Shown in pieces: positions 24,504 through 34,590 of a stretch of DNA of 64,000 nt. Every line of letters begins with the position of its first letter. Positions within the stretch are counted from its first letter, which is position 1. The notes below the pieces were generated by a model that did no database searches, was not told the origin of the DNA, and saw only the letters and a list, made by a program, of their open reading frames with translations. The position numbers and the translations under genes are program-made. The DNA comes from Streptomyces sp. D2-8 (lineage in GTDB: Bacteria; Actinomycetota; Actinomycetes; Streptomycetales; Streptomycetaceae). The stretch spans positions 100,732-164,731 of the forward strand of contig NZ_JAAHBP010000025.1 of the NCBI RefSeq assembly GCF_023184515.1, written 5' to 3'.

Positions 24504-25478
24504 GTGAGCACCCCCGACCTTCCCCTCGCCTCCTCCGGAGGCTGCGGAGACGGCTGCGCCTGCGGCGCGGACGCCGAGGCATACCTGGAGTGCGGCCTGG
24601 ACCCCGCACTCGCCCAGCTCCTGGCCGACGCCGGCCTCGACCCCGTCGAGGTCGAGGACATCGCCAACGTGGCCCTCCAGGAGGACCTGGCCCACGGCGT
24701 GGACGTGACGACGGTGGCGACCATCCCCGAGGACGCGGTGGCCACGGCCGACTTCACCGCACGCGAGGCGGGCACGGTGGCCGGCCTGCGCGTCGCCGAG
24801 GCGGTCATCTCGGTGGTCTGCGAGGAGGAGCTCGAGATCGAGCGCCACGCGGAGGACGGCGACCGCGTCGAAGCGGGCCAGAAGCTCCTCTCCGTCACCA
24901 CCCGCACCCGTGACCTCCTCACGGCCGAGCGCAGCGCGCTGAACATCCTGTGCCGCCTGTCGGGCATCGCGACGGCCACGCGCGCGTGGGCGGACGTCCT
25001 GGACGGCACGAAGGCCAGGGTCCGCGACACCCGCAAGACCACCCCTGGCCTGCGCTCGCTGGAGAAGTACGCGGTCCGCTGCGGCGGCGGCGTCAACCAC
25101 CGCATGTCCCTCTCGGACGCGGCCCTCGTCAAGGACAACCACGTGGTCGCCGCGGGCGGCGTCGCCCAGGCCTTCCAGGCGGTCCGCGAACGCTTCCCCG
25201 ACGTCCCGATCGAGGTCGAGGTCGACACCCTGCACCAGCTCCGCGAGGTCCTGGACGCCGGCGCCGACCTGATCCTGCTGGACAACTTCACGCCGGGCGA
25301 GTGCGAGGAGGCGGTCGCCCTCGTCCAGGGCCGCGCCGTCCTGGAGGCCTCGGGCCGCCTCACCCTCGACAACGCCAAGGCGTACGCGGACACCGGCGTC
25401 GACTACCTGGCCGTCGGGGCCCTCACCCACTCCTCGCCGATCCTGGACATCGGCCTGGACCTGCGGCCGGCGGAGTAG
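24504..25478 (+). CDS. nadC: nicotinate-nucleotide pyrophosphorylase (quinolinate phosphoribosyltransferase)
   Basis: Converts quinolinate and PRPP into nicotinate mononucleotide. The 324-residue protein has the core blocks EDLAHGVDVTTVATIPED, LLTAERSALNILCRLSGIATATRAW, RDTRKTTPGLRSLEKYAVRCGGGVNHRMSLSDAALVKDNHV and VEVDTLHQLREVLDAGADLILLDNF. The N-terminus carries an unusual Gly/Cys-rich run (SSGGCGDGCACGADAE), possibly metal-binding or just flexible. GTG 24504 is 11 nt after GGAG. A GTG at 24495 overlapping the nadB stop is the alternative. Confidence 0.95.
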   Translation: MSTPDLPLASSGGCGDGCACGADAEAYLECGLDPALAQLLADAGLDPVEVEDIANVALQEDLAHGVDVTTVATIPEDAVATADFTAREAGTVAGLRVAEAVISVVCEEELEIERHAEDGDRVEAGQKLLSVTTRTRDLLTAERSALNILCRLSGIATATRAWADVLDGTKARVRDTRKTTPGLRSLEKYAVRCGGGVNHRMSLSDAALVKDNHVVAAGGVAQAFQAVRERFPDVPIEVEVDTLHQLREVLDAGADLILLDNFTPGECEEAVALVQGRAVLEASGRLTLDNAKAYADTGVDYLAVGALTHSSPILDIGLDLRPAE

Positions 25479-25493
25479 GGGCGGGTACGGGTC

Positions 25494-26291
25494 ATGCTGC
25501 TGACGATCGACGTAGGAAACACCCACACCGTCCTCGGCCTGTTCGACGGCGACGAGATCGTCGAACACTGGCGGATCTCCACGGACGCGCGCCGCACCGC
25601 CGACGAACTGGCGGTGCTGCTCCAGGGCCTGATGGGCATGCACCCGCTCCTCGGCGACGAACTGGGCGACGGCATCGACGGCATCGCCATCTGCGCCACC
25701 GTCCCCTCGGTCCTGCACGAGCTCCGCGAGGTGACGCGCCGCTACTACGGCGACGTGCCCGCCATCCTCGTCGAACCGGGGGTCAAGACGGGCGTGCCGA
25801 TCCTCATGGACAACCCCAAGGAGGTCGGCGCCGACCGCATCATCAACGCGGTCGCGGCGGTCGAGCTCTACGGCGGCCCGGCCATCGTCGTCGACTTCGG
25901 CACGGCGACGACGTTCGACGCGGTCAGCGCGCGTGGGGAGTACGTCGGCGGGGTCATCTCGCCCGGCATCGAGATCTCCGTGGAGGCCCTGGGCGTCCGC
26001 GGCGCCCAGCTCCGCAAGATCGAGGTGGCCCGGCCGCGCAGCGTCATCGGCAAGAACACGGTCGAGGCGATGCAGTCCGGCGTCATCTACGGCTTCGCCG
26101 GCCAGGTCGACGGCGTGGTCGGCCGCATGGCCCGCGAGCTGTCGGAGGACCCCGACGACGTCACCGTCATCGCGACGGGCGGCCTCGCGCCGATGGTTCT
26201 GGGCGAGTCTTCGGTGATCGACGAGCACGAGCCCTGGCTGACGCTGATCGGGCTGCGGCTGGTGTACGAGCGGAACGTGTCGCGCATGTGA
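25494..26291 (+). CDS. coaX: type III pantothenate kinase
   Basis: Phosphorylates pantothenate, the committed step to coenzyme A. It has the ASKHA-fold motifs MLLTIDVGNTHTVLGLFDG (phosphate 1), VKTGVPILMDNPKEVGADRIINAVAA, IVVDFGTATTFDAVSARGEYVGGVISPG and VIATGGLAPMVLGE. The length of 265 residues is normal. It follows nadC by 15 bp and closes the operon, so pantothenate made by PanC can be used directly. An imperfect hairpin lies after the stop. Confidence 0.96.
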   Translation: MLLTIDVGNTHTVLGLFDGDEIVEHWRISTDARRTADELAVLLQGLMGMHPLLGDELGDGIDGIAICATVPSVLHELREVTRRYYGDVPAILVEPGVKTGVPILMDNPKEVGADRIINAVAAVELYGGPAIVVDFGTATTFDAVSARGEYVGGVISPGIEISVEALGVRGAQLRKIEVARPRSVIGKNTVEAMQSGVIYGFAGQVDGVVGRMARELSEDPDDVTVIATGGLAPMVLGESSVIDEHEPWLTLIGLRLVYERNVSRM

Positions 26292-26302
26292 GGGGCCGAG
26301 GG

Positions 26303-26349
26303 CGGGTGGGCGCGCAGCCCGGCGAAGCCGGTGCCGCTGCGCCCGCCCG
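26303..26349 (+). terminator. probable terminator after coaX
   Basis: Imperfect GC-rich arms (26303-26317 and 26337-26349) of the form CGGGtGGGCGC...GCGCCCGCCCG flank an internal loop. There is no T-run, so this is a weak call. Confidence 0.4.
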
Positions 26350-26436
26350 TTGCCGCCGACCCACCACCCGAGTGGTCCCCCACGCCACACCCGCCCCCTA
26401 TGCGAGATTTGTCTGATTAGCGCGTATCGTCGCCGC

Positions 26437-27087
26437 ATGCCCACGCCATACGGATCCCGCGGCGGCATGGCGTTCGGCGCGGAGGAGCTGCGTGTGCTCC
26501 GCCGCGCTCTCGCCCTCGCCCTTCACCCCACCCCCGCCTCGGCCGACGACGTCCAGGACTGTCTCCGTCTCGCAGAGTCGCTCGACGAGGCGCTGCGGGA
26601 GGGGGCCAGGCTGCGTGCCTTCCTCGTGGCCGACCTGGGCCGGTACCGCGCCGCCCTCCCCGGCACCGCCGCCGGCTACCTCGCACTCCTGGACGAGGCA
26701 CTGGGCGCCGGCTACAGCCCCCTGCCCGACGACCTCGCCGCCCTCCGCGCCCTGCGCGGAAACCCCGCCGCAGCGGCCCTCCTGGACCGCTGCGCGGCCA
26801 CCCCCGTCACCGCCGCCGCTCTCCCCACGGCCGCCGTTCCCGGCTCCCGCACCCGCCTCCTGGCCCTCCGCGGAGGGCGCTGCGCCCTGGCCGAGGGCGG
26901 CCCGGAGAAGCAGCCCGAGAAGAAGCCCGCACGCAAGCCGGCGGCCCCCAAGCCCGCCCCGGCTCCGGCACCCGCCCCGGGCACCCCGAAGCCCTCCCGT
27001 CCGATCCCCACCCCGGGCGAGGTCTTCCCGCGTCGCAAGCCGGCACCGCCACCCCCGGCGAACCCCCAGCAGCTCGCCGCGGGCTGA
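26437..27087 (+). CDS. hypothetical protein with Pro/Ala/Lys-rich tail
   Basis: A 216-residue protein of unknown function. The first 140 residues are helical (FGAEELRVLRRALALALHPTPASADDVQDCLRLAESLDEALREGARLRAFLVADLGRYRAALPGTAAGYLALLDEAL). The last 70 are low-complexity Pro/Ala/Lys (KPAAPKPAPAPAPAPGTPKPSRPIPTPGE). I recall similar proteins only from streptomycetes. The ATG at 26437 is preferred over the frame-open start at 26350 because the intervening stretch contains promoter-like sequence (TATCGT). The transcript may be nearly leaderless. Confidence 0.7.
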   Translation: MPTPYGSRGGMAFGAEELRVLRRALALALHPTPASADDVQDCLRLAESLDEALREGARLRAFLVADLGRYRAALPGTAAGYLALLDEALGAGYSPLPDDLAALRALRGNPAAAALLDRCAATPVTAAALPTAAVPGSRTRLLALRGGRCALAEGGPEKQPEKKPARKPAAPKPAPAPAPAPGTPKPSRPIPTPGEVFPRRKPAPPPPANPQQLAAG

Positions 27088-27105
27088 CGTGGCTACCCTG
27101 GATCC

Positions 27106-27294
27106 ATGGACTACGTCTCCGCGCTCCTGCCCCCGGCCGTCATGGCCGTCTTCTTCATCGGCGTGATCCGGGTGATCGTGAAGACACAGGGCGGCGCCAA
27201 CAAGGCCAAGGAGGACGCGGCCGTCGACGCCGCCCTCGCGCGCGTGGAGGGCGCCCGCCAGTCCACCGCGACGTCCCCGAAGGCCGACGCCTGA
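27106..27294 (+). CDS. small single-pass membrane protein
   Basis: A 62-residue protein with one N-terminal transmembrane helix (SALLPPAVMAVFFIGVIRVIV) and a charged cytoplasmic tail (KTQGGANKAKEDAAVDAALARVEGARQ). TACCCT lies about 6 nt upstream of the ATG, consistent with a leaderless transcript. It lies 18 bp after the preceding hypothetical gene and before a terminator. Function is unknown. Confidence 0.75.
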   Translation: MDYVSALLPPAVMAVFFIGVIRVIVKTQGGANKAKEDAAVDAALARVEGARQSTATSPKADA

Positions 27295-27309
27295 CCCCAC
27301 CCCCCTCAG

Positions 27310-27374
27310 AGGGCGTACGACTCGGCGAGCCCGCACCCCGCGGCGCCCGCACTTTCGAGCCGTACGCCCTTTTT
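27310..27374 (+). terminator. terminator before blaI-like gene
   Basis: A 15-bp stem with one mismatch (27310-27324 against 27356-27370) and a long loop is followed directly by TTTT. Confidence 0.65.
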
Positions 27375-27443
27375 GTTCCTGTTCGCCGGTCAAGCGCACG
27401 TCCGCCACGCCATAACCGGTTTCTCCCACTATTGTTCTGAGCT

Positions 27444-27917
27444 GTGCCTCGCCCATTGGGAGAACTCGAAGACGCGGTCATGTCGCGGGTGTGGAAGTGG
27501 AACCGTCCGGTGACCGTTCGAGAAGTCCTGGAAGATCTTCAGAAGGAGCGGTCCATCGCGTACACCACCGTGATGACCGTTTTGGACAATCTCCATCAGA
27601 AGGGCTGGGTGCGCCGCGAGGCGGAAGGCCGCGCCTATCGATATGAGGCGGTCTCCACCCGTGCCGCCTACGCAGCCGCCCTGATGAACGACGCCTGGTC
27701 GCAGAGCGACAACCCCGCCGCCGCTCTCGTCGCCTTCTTCGGCATGATGAGCGAGGAACAGCGGCGGTCTCTCAGCGATGCCGTACGGATCGTCCAGGGC
27801 CCGGAAACCCAGGAACCGACCGAACCGTCGGAATCCGCGGAACCGGCCGAACGAGCGGAACCCGCGGAAGGCCCTCCGGAGAACCCCGCCTCCGCTCAGG
27901 ACCAGGGCGGGCGATAG
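27444..27917 (+). CDS. BlaI/MecI-family transcriptional regulator
   Basis: A 157-residue protein. Its N-terminal winged helix is typical of penicillinase repressors: LGELEDAVMSRVWKWNRPVTVREVLEDLQKERSIAYTTVMTVLDNLHQKGWVRREAEGRAYRYEAV. The C-terminus ends in a Glu/Pro-rich repetitive tail (EPTEPSESAEPAERAEPAEG). No M56 sensor protease (BlaR/MecR) gene lies next to it, so the usual proteolytic induction partner is missing here. The start is the GTG at 27444. The argA-like gene follows by 9 bp and may be co-transcribed. Confidence 0.88.
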   Translation: MPRPLGELEDAVMSRVWKWNRPVTVREVLEDLQKERSIAYTTVMTVLDNLHQKGWVRREAEGRAYRYEAVSTRAAYAAALMNDAWSQSDNPAAALVAFFGMMSEEQRRSLSDAVRIVQGPETQEPTEPSESAEPAERAEPAEGPPENPASAQDQGGR

Positions 27918-27926
27918 CGTCCCGTC

Positions 27927-28460
27927 ATGTCCGCGAAGAGCCCTGAAGTCACCGCAAAAGCCATCACCGTCCGACGGGCCCGCACCAGCGATGTCCCGGC
28001 GGTGCGCCGTCTCCTCGACGCCTACGTCCGCGGCGGCATCCTGCTCGACAAAGCAACGGTGACGCTTTACGAGGACATCCAGGAGTTCTGGGTCGCGGAA
28101 CGGGACGACAACGCCGAGGTCGTCGGCTGCGGTGCGCTGCACGTGATGTGGGAAGACCTCGCGGAAGTCCGCACTCTCGCGGTGAAGCCCGGCCTGAAGG
28201 GCGCGGGCGTGGGACACCGTGTGCTGGAGAAGTTGCTGCAGACCGCCCGCTGGCTCGGCGTTCGCCGTGTTTTCTGCCTGACCTTCGAAGTCGACTTCTT
28301 CACCAAGTACGGCTTCGTGGAGATCGGCGAGACGCCCGTCGACACGGATGTCTACGCGGAGCTGCTGCGTTCCTATGACGAGGGCGTCGCGGAGTTCCTC
28401 GGACTCGAACGAGTGAAACCGAACACCTTGGGCAACAGCCGGATGCTTCTGCATCTGTGA
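27927..28460 (+). CDS. argA: GNAT-type N-acetylglutamate synthase (short ArgA)
   Basis: A 177-residue GNAT acetyltransferase closely resembling the short actinobacterial N-acetylglutamate synthase known from M. tuberculosis Rv2747. Shared blocks are VRRARTSDVPAVRRLLD, LYEDIQEFWVAE, VVGCGALHVMWEDLAEVRTLAVKPGLKGAGVGHRVLEKLLQ (acetyl-CoA loop), FCLTFEVDFFTKYGFVEIGETPV and SYDEGVAEFLGLERVKPNTLGNSRMLL. It would acetylate glutamate with acetyl-CoA at the entry of arginine synthesis. It lacks the amino-acid kinase domain of classical ArgA. Confidence 0.85.
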   Translation: MSAKSPEVTAKAITVRRARTSDVPAVRRLLDAYVRGGILLDKATVTLYEDIQEFWVAERDDNAEVVGCGALHVMWEDLAEVRTLAVKPGLKGAGVGHRVLEKLLQTARWLGVRRVFCLTFEVDFFTKYGFVEIGETPVDTDVYAELLRSYDEGVAEFLGLERVKPNTLGNSRMLLHL

Positions 28461-28724
28461 TCGCCGGGTGCTAGTCGGTCGCAAGAGGGCCCGGCCGGTT
28501 CGGCAAGGCATATTCCACGGCGCCCGCCCCTGCCCCGGTGCCCTATGTCCGAAACGCGCACGTTTCCGGACCGAGCCCGGGCTGCCGGTCTCTGCCGGGG
28601 GTTTGTGTTTTTCCGGCAAAAGCGGTTTGCTTTCCGACGTACTGCAGTACTGCATATAACAGGGGACGGCGATACGGCGGACGCCGGCACACCCGCCCTG
28701 AAGATATCGATGAAAGGAAATCCG
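28461..28724. other. lsr2 upstream region
   Basis: 264 bp without a gene. It is AT-richer near 28620-28660 and holds the 12-bp palindrome GTACTGCAGTAC (28639-28650) directly before TATAAC (28655-28660). These could be an operator and a -10 element for lsr2. TACTGCA occurs twice in tandem. Confidence 0.5.
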
Positions 28725-29060
28725 GTGGCACAGAAGGTTCAGGTCCTTCTTGTCGACGACCTCGACGGTGGCGAGGCGGACGAGACCGTGACGTTCGCGC
28801 TGGACGGCAAGACGTACGAGATCGATCTCACCACTGCCAATGCGGACAAGCTCCGCGGCCTTCTCGAGCCTTACGTGAAGGGCGGTCGTCGTACCGGAGG
28901 CCGTGCTTCGGGCGGGCGCGGAAAGACGCGCGCTGCTTCGAGCGGCAGCCAGGACACCGCGGCGATCCGCGCCTGGGCGAAGGAGAACGGCTACGAGGTC
29001 AACGACCGCGGCCGTGTTCCCGCGACCATCCGCGAGGCTTACGAGAAGGCCAACGGCTGA
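28725..29060 (+). CDS. lsr2: Lsr2 nucleoid-associated xenogeneic silencer
   Basis: A 111-residue H-NS-like protein that binds AT-rich DNA and silences acquired genes. The N-terminal dimerisation domain is AQKVQVLLVDDLDGGEADETVTFALDGKTYEIDL. A Gly/Arg/Ser linker follows, and the C-terminal DNA-binding domain IRAWAKENGYEVNDRGRVPATIREAYEKA carries the RGR minor-groove hook at residues 95-97. The GTG start at 28725 has AAAGGAAA 6 nt upstream. The length equals the family norm. Confidence 0.96.
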   Translation: MAQKVQVLLVDDLDGGEADETVTFALDGKTYEIDLTTANADKLRGLLEPYVKGGRRTGGRASGGRGKTRAASSGSQDTAAIRAWAKENGYEVNDRGRVPATIREAYEKANG

Positions 29061-29069
29061 ACAGCGGCA

Positions 29070-29765
29070 CTACCGACCCTGCGTACGCATGGCCGGAGGC
29101 TGGGCGCACGCGCGCCGCAGCCGGACGCGGTGGCACTGTGTGGCCACCGTGTTCACCAGCCGCACGAGATCGGGGGCGCCCCCACCGCTCCCCAGCGCCG
29201 ACAGCGTCGGCAGCGAGGCCTCGACCTCGCATCCCGGCTCGGGGGGCCGCAGCCACACGGCGGCCCCCTGGGAACCGAACCGGCCCGGGGGAGCAGGCGG
29301 AACAGCCGCCTCGCGGCTCACCGCGGCGTTCGACTCGCGCGTCGGCGGCACTGCCCTCTCCGCGTGAGGCACCGGCGGCGACGGCGCCTCCATGAGGCCG
29401 CCCGCACCGATCGCCACCAGGCCCAGCGGCAGGGACCCCCAGTCGAGCCACTCCAGCAGCCCGGGAAGCTCCTCCGCGCTGCCCGCGGCCACCAGGAGCA
29501 GCATCCGGTCGCCGTGCAAGGCGACGGGAGAGCCCGGCGCCGAGCGCCGCAGCGCCGTGTGCCCCGCCTCCGCCGGCACGTCCAGGACGTCGTAGCGCAC
29601 GCCCACCACCAGCCGCAGCGGATCGCCGGGCACGGTCGGCCACTCCAGTTCGTTCTCGTACCACCGCCGGACCTGACCGCTCGCGTCGGCCGGGTCGAGC
29701 GGCCGGCGGGGGAGCGGGACGAGCGGGGCCGAGGATGCGATCACGGGCTGAGGGGCGCCGAACAT
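29070..29765 (-). CDS. conserved streptomycete hypothetical protein
   Basis: A 231-residue protein of unknown function. A conserved-looking N-terminal half (VRRWYENELEWPTVPGDPLRLVVGVRYDVLDVPAEAGHTALRR, VALHGDRMLLLVAAGSAEELPGLLEWLDWG) is followed by a proline-rich linker. It ends in GAAVWLRPPEPGCEVEASLPTLSALGSGGGAPDLVRLVNTVATQCHRVRLRR. No signal peptide or membrane helix is visible. The ATG at 29765 lacks a clear ribosome-binding site, so the start is uncertain. It is convergent with lsr2, 9 bp apart. Confidence 0.7.
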   Translation of the reverse strand: MFGAPQPVIASSAPLVPLPRRPLDPADASGQVRRWYENELEWPTVPGDPLRLVVGVRYDVLDVPAEAGHTALRRSAPGSPVALHGDRMLLLVAAGSAEELPGLLEWLDWGSLPLGLVAIGAGGLMEAPSPPVPHAERAVPPTRESNAAVSREAAVPPAPPGRFGSQGAAVWLRPPEPGCEVEASLPTLSALGSGGGAPDLVRLVNTVATQCHRVRLRRACAQPPAMRTQGR

Positions 29766-29871
29766 GCCAAGTGCAACAGCCGGAAGGCCGTGCGAGTTAC
29801 GCTGGGTGCTGTAACGAGCGCACACAGTGGCGAATCGGGGGCGCGTGGGGGGTGCGGCGAGGCGCAAGGTT

Positions 29872-29885
29872 GTTCGCCCGTAGCG
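29872..29885 (+). promoter_or_regulatory. ClgR-box match 1 upstream of clpC
   Basis: GTTCGC, five bases, GCG: an exact match to the GTTCGC-N5-GCG motif I remember for the Streptomyces Clp regulator ClgR, which activates clpC1, clpP1P2 and lon. Confidence 0.55.
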
Positions 29886-29977
29886 GAGGGAACGGGGGCG
29901 CTCGGCATGGACTTCCGGTCCGTACGGGTAAGACATCCCTAGTGGGAGGGGGCGACACGCAGGAAAGGCCGTCTCAC

Positions 29978-29991
29978 GTTCGCCATCGGCG
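29978..29991 (+). promoter_or_regulatory. ClgR-box match 2 upstream of clpC
   Basis: A second exact GTTCGC-N5-GCG match, 106 bp downstream of the first and about 205 bp before the clpC start. Confidence 0.5.
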
Positions 29992-30195
29992 TACTGGCGA
30001 GTGGGGTATCTGCCTGGCCTGCGGGAACATCGTCTCGCACCATCGGGTTGGAGCAGATGTCGGCGTTCGGGGTCAGGAGGCCAAGGACGGTGTCGGCAGT
30101 TGGAATGAGCGGTCCCCGCTTGCGGGACTAAGCTGCGGAAGGACAGGGAGGGGAAGTTCCCCCCACTGCCTGACCGCTCTGAGGAGCGATTAACG

Positions 30196-32721
<2,526 letters not shown>

Positions 32722-32736
32722 GCGTAACGACCCAGT

Positions 32737-32772
32737 ATGAGGGGCCGGTGCTGAACAGCACCGGCCCCTCAT
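32737..32772. terminator. bidirectional terminator between clpC and phosphatase gene
   Basis: A perfect 16-bp stem, ATGAGGGGCCGGTGCT (32737-32752) against 32757-32772, with loop GAAC. It lies between convergent genes. Confidence 0.85.
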
Positions 32773-32789
32773 CCATGCCCGGACAGTCC

Positions 32790-33416
32790 CTAGGACAGCT
32801 GCCCGTCGTAGTCCGGCAGCTTGTAGGTCTTCTCGGCGTGGCCGCCCGAGAGGTCGGTGCTGCTGTTGCCGATGTTCGCGATGATCGTGTAGCCCTTGCG
32901 CTCGACGTCGACGCGCTGAGCCGTCTTGTACTCGGCGACGTTCTTGAACAGGTCGATGAAGTTGCGGACGTAGAGCCCCGAGACCTGGTAGCCGGCCTGC
33001 TTCAGGTTGTACTGGGTGAACGAGGCGATGATGTCCGGCCGGGCGGTCACGAAGAACAGGGCGACGCCGCGCTCCTGCGCGTATCTGGCGGCCTCCAGGA
33101 CCGGCTTGTTGGCCGGTTGCGGGTAGCTGAAGCCGAAGTCCGTCTCCAGCGTCGTGTTGTCGATGTCGAAGACGATGGCCTGCTTCTCGCCCGGCTTGGC
33201 GGCCGCGATCCGCTGCTTCAGATAGGGCAGCGCCTGGTCCATCACGGCCTGGCAGTCCTTCTGCCAGGTGCCGTAGTCGACGGCCGCGGCCGCGGTGGCG
33301 GTCATGGAGGTCTGGGCGGCGGTCGTGGCGTCGGCCGGTGCGGCCATCGCCACGAGGGCTGCCGCCGAGACGGCGGTCACTGATGCGCGGCGCAACCAGG
33401 GGCGTCGGGTCTGCAT
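32790..33416 (-). CDS. secreted HAD-superfamily acid phosphatase (class B type)
   Basis: A 208-residue protein with an N-terminal signal peptide (RRASVTAVSAAALVAMAAPADA, likely cleavage after residue 30). A HAD hydrolase of the secreted acid phosphatase subfamily follows. Motif I is VFDIDNTTLETDFGF with nucleophile Asp and acid/base Asp, motif II is FFVTARPD, and motif IV is NIGNSSTDLSGGHAEKTYKLPDYDG. The protein probably releases phosphate from organic esters outside the membrane. It is convergent with clpC and divergent from the M23 peptidase gene. Confidence 0.88.
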   Translation of the reverse strand: MQTRRPWLRRASVTAVSAAALVAMAAPADATTAAQTSMTATAAAAVDYGTWQKDCQAVMDQALPYLKQRIAAAKPGEKQAIVFDIDNTTLETDFGFSYPQPANKPVLEAARYAQERGVALFFVTARPDIIASFTQYNLKQAGYQVSGLYVRNFIDLFKNVAEYKTAQRVDVERKGYTIIANIGNSSTDLSGGHAEKTYKLPDYDGQLS

Positions 33417-33856
33417 GTCGTGGGGGTCCTCTCACGTCCGTGACGCTGCCAACATGTCGTGTGCATGCTTGTGCGCGAGGGTGGCGCGAGGGGAACCGTA
33501 GGGTTACCGGGCGGTAAGTGCCTAGAGGCGTGCGCCACATTTCCGGAATGGCCGAAGAGGGCCCCCGGTGACATGCGGCACAGGCGATATGTCCGTTACT
33601 AGCTGGAATAGTGGATAACGGGCCGGGAGGAAAGGGACTCTCGCCCCAGGCTGGGGGTGGAAGTGCGGGCTAGTACCCTGATTCGTCCCGAATGACTGCT
33701 GTGTCAAGAGACGTAGAACACTGAACCAATTTACTAACTAGCGTCGTAGATCACGCTTTTGGGAGTTTGTCGGACTTCGGGTTACCAAGGGATGGCCATT
33801 CGGCGAGCGTCTGTGCGCCGGGTGGTTTTCTCCGTCCCCTTCCATACGAGGTTTCG
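33417..33856. other. 440-bp intergenic region between phosphatase and M23 peptidase genes
   Basis: No gene is supported. It holds divergent promoters by necessity. I see the small dyad TTACC GGGC GGTAA (about 33502-33515) and an AT-rich stretch near 33720-33760. I looked for a c-di-AMP (ydaO) riboswitch before the peptidase and saw no convincing match. Confidence 0.4.
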
Positions 33857-34570
33857 ATGTCCCAGCGCGTCACGTCCCGTTCTTCCCGTACGTCCCAGCT
33901 CCGCACCCGTGCGACCGTGCTGGCCGCCGGCCTTGGTGTCTCGGTCGCACTGGGAGCCGGGGTCGCGTCCGCCGCCGACACCACGGCCGCGTCCGGTACC
34001 GCCGGCGCCGTCCAGGCGCAGGCCGCCGCTCAGGCCAAGGCCGCCAAGGCCGCGGCCGTGAAGGCCGAGAAGGCCACCAAGGCCGCCGCCGCGAAGAAGG
34101 CGGCCGAGAAGAAGGCCGCCGCGAAGAAGGCGGCCGCCAAGAAGGCCAAGCCGTCCTGGGTCGACCCGGTGAAGACCTACAAGCTCTCCGCGTCCTTCGC
34201 CCAGAACGGCGGCATGTGGCAGTCCACCCACAGCGGCCAGGACTTCGCCGTGCCGAGCGGCACCCAGGTCGTCGCCGCCCACGGCGGCACCGTGGTCAAG
34301 GCCGGCGGCAACGGCGCCGGTGACGGTCCCGCGTACGGCAACGCCGTCGTGATCAAGCACGGCAACGGCACGTACTCCCAGTACGCCCACCTGTCGAAGG
34401 TCACCGTGAAGATCGGCCAGATCGTCAAGACCGGCCAGGAGATCGCCAAGTCCGGCAACACCGGCAACTCGAGCGGTCCGCACCTGCACTTCGAGATCCG
34501 TACGACCCCGAACTACGGCTCGGCGGTCGACCCGGTGAAGTTCCTGCGCGCCAAGGGCGTGAAGGTCTGA
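33857..34570 (+). CDS. secreted M23-family peptidoglycan endopeptidase
   Basis: A 237-residue exported protein. The signal peptide LRTRATVLAAGLGVSVALGAGVASA is followed by a 70-residue Ala/Lys-rich linker (KAAAVKAEKATKAAAAKKAAEKKAAAKK). The LytM/M23 zinc metallopeptidase domain has TYKLSASFAQNGGMWQSTHSGQDFAVPSGTQV (first zinc ligands His and Asp), QYAHLSKVTVK and SSGPHLHFEI (catalytic HxH). It should cleave peptide cross-links of peptidoglycan. The ATG 33857 has GAGG 5 nt upstream, which decides it over the frame-open 33767. The lysine-rich linker probably binds anionic wall polymers. Confidence 0.92.
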   Translation: MSQRVTSRSSRTSQLRTRATVLAAGLGVSVALGAGVASAADTTAASGTAGAVQAQAAAQAKAAKAAAVKAEKATKAAAAKKAAEKKAAAKKAAAKKAKPSWVDPVKTYKLSASFAQNGGMWQSTHSGQDFAVPSGTQVVAAHGGTVVKAGGNGAGDGPAYGNAVVIKHGNGTYSQYAHLSKVTVKIGQIVKTGQEIAKSGNTGNSSGPHLHFEIRTTPNYGSAVDPVKFLRAKGVKV

Positions 34571-34590
34571 TCCACCTGTCGGCGCAGGCC

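Larger units (their letters stand above)
29766..30195. other. 430-bp regulatory region upstream of clpC
   Basis: No gene is supported here. It contains two exact matches to the ClgR box pattern (listed separately) and a TAAGCT at about 30128 that could be a -10 element. The dyad GTCCCCGC TT GCGGGAC lies just before it. Confidence 0.5.

Noticed and set aside
28545..28724. Upstream extension of the lsr2 reading frame
   Set aside because: Lsr2 proteins start at the MAQKVQV motif; the extension holds promoter-like AT-rich DNA.
33417..33856. Possible c-di-AMP (ydaO) riboswitch before the M23 peptidase
   Set aside because: Streptomyces wall hydrolases often have one, but I could not find the conserved core here.
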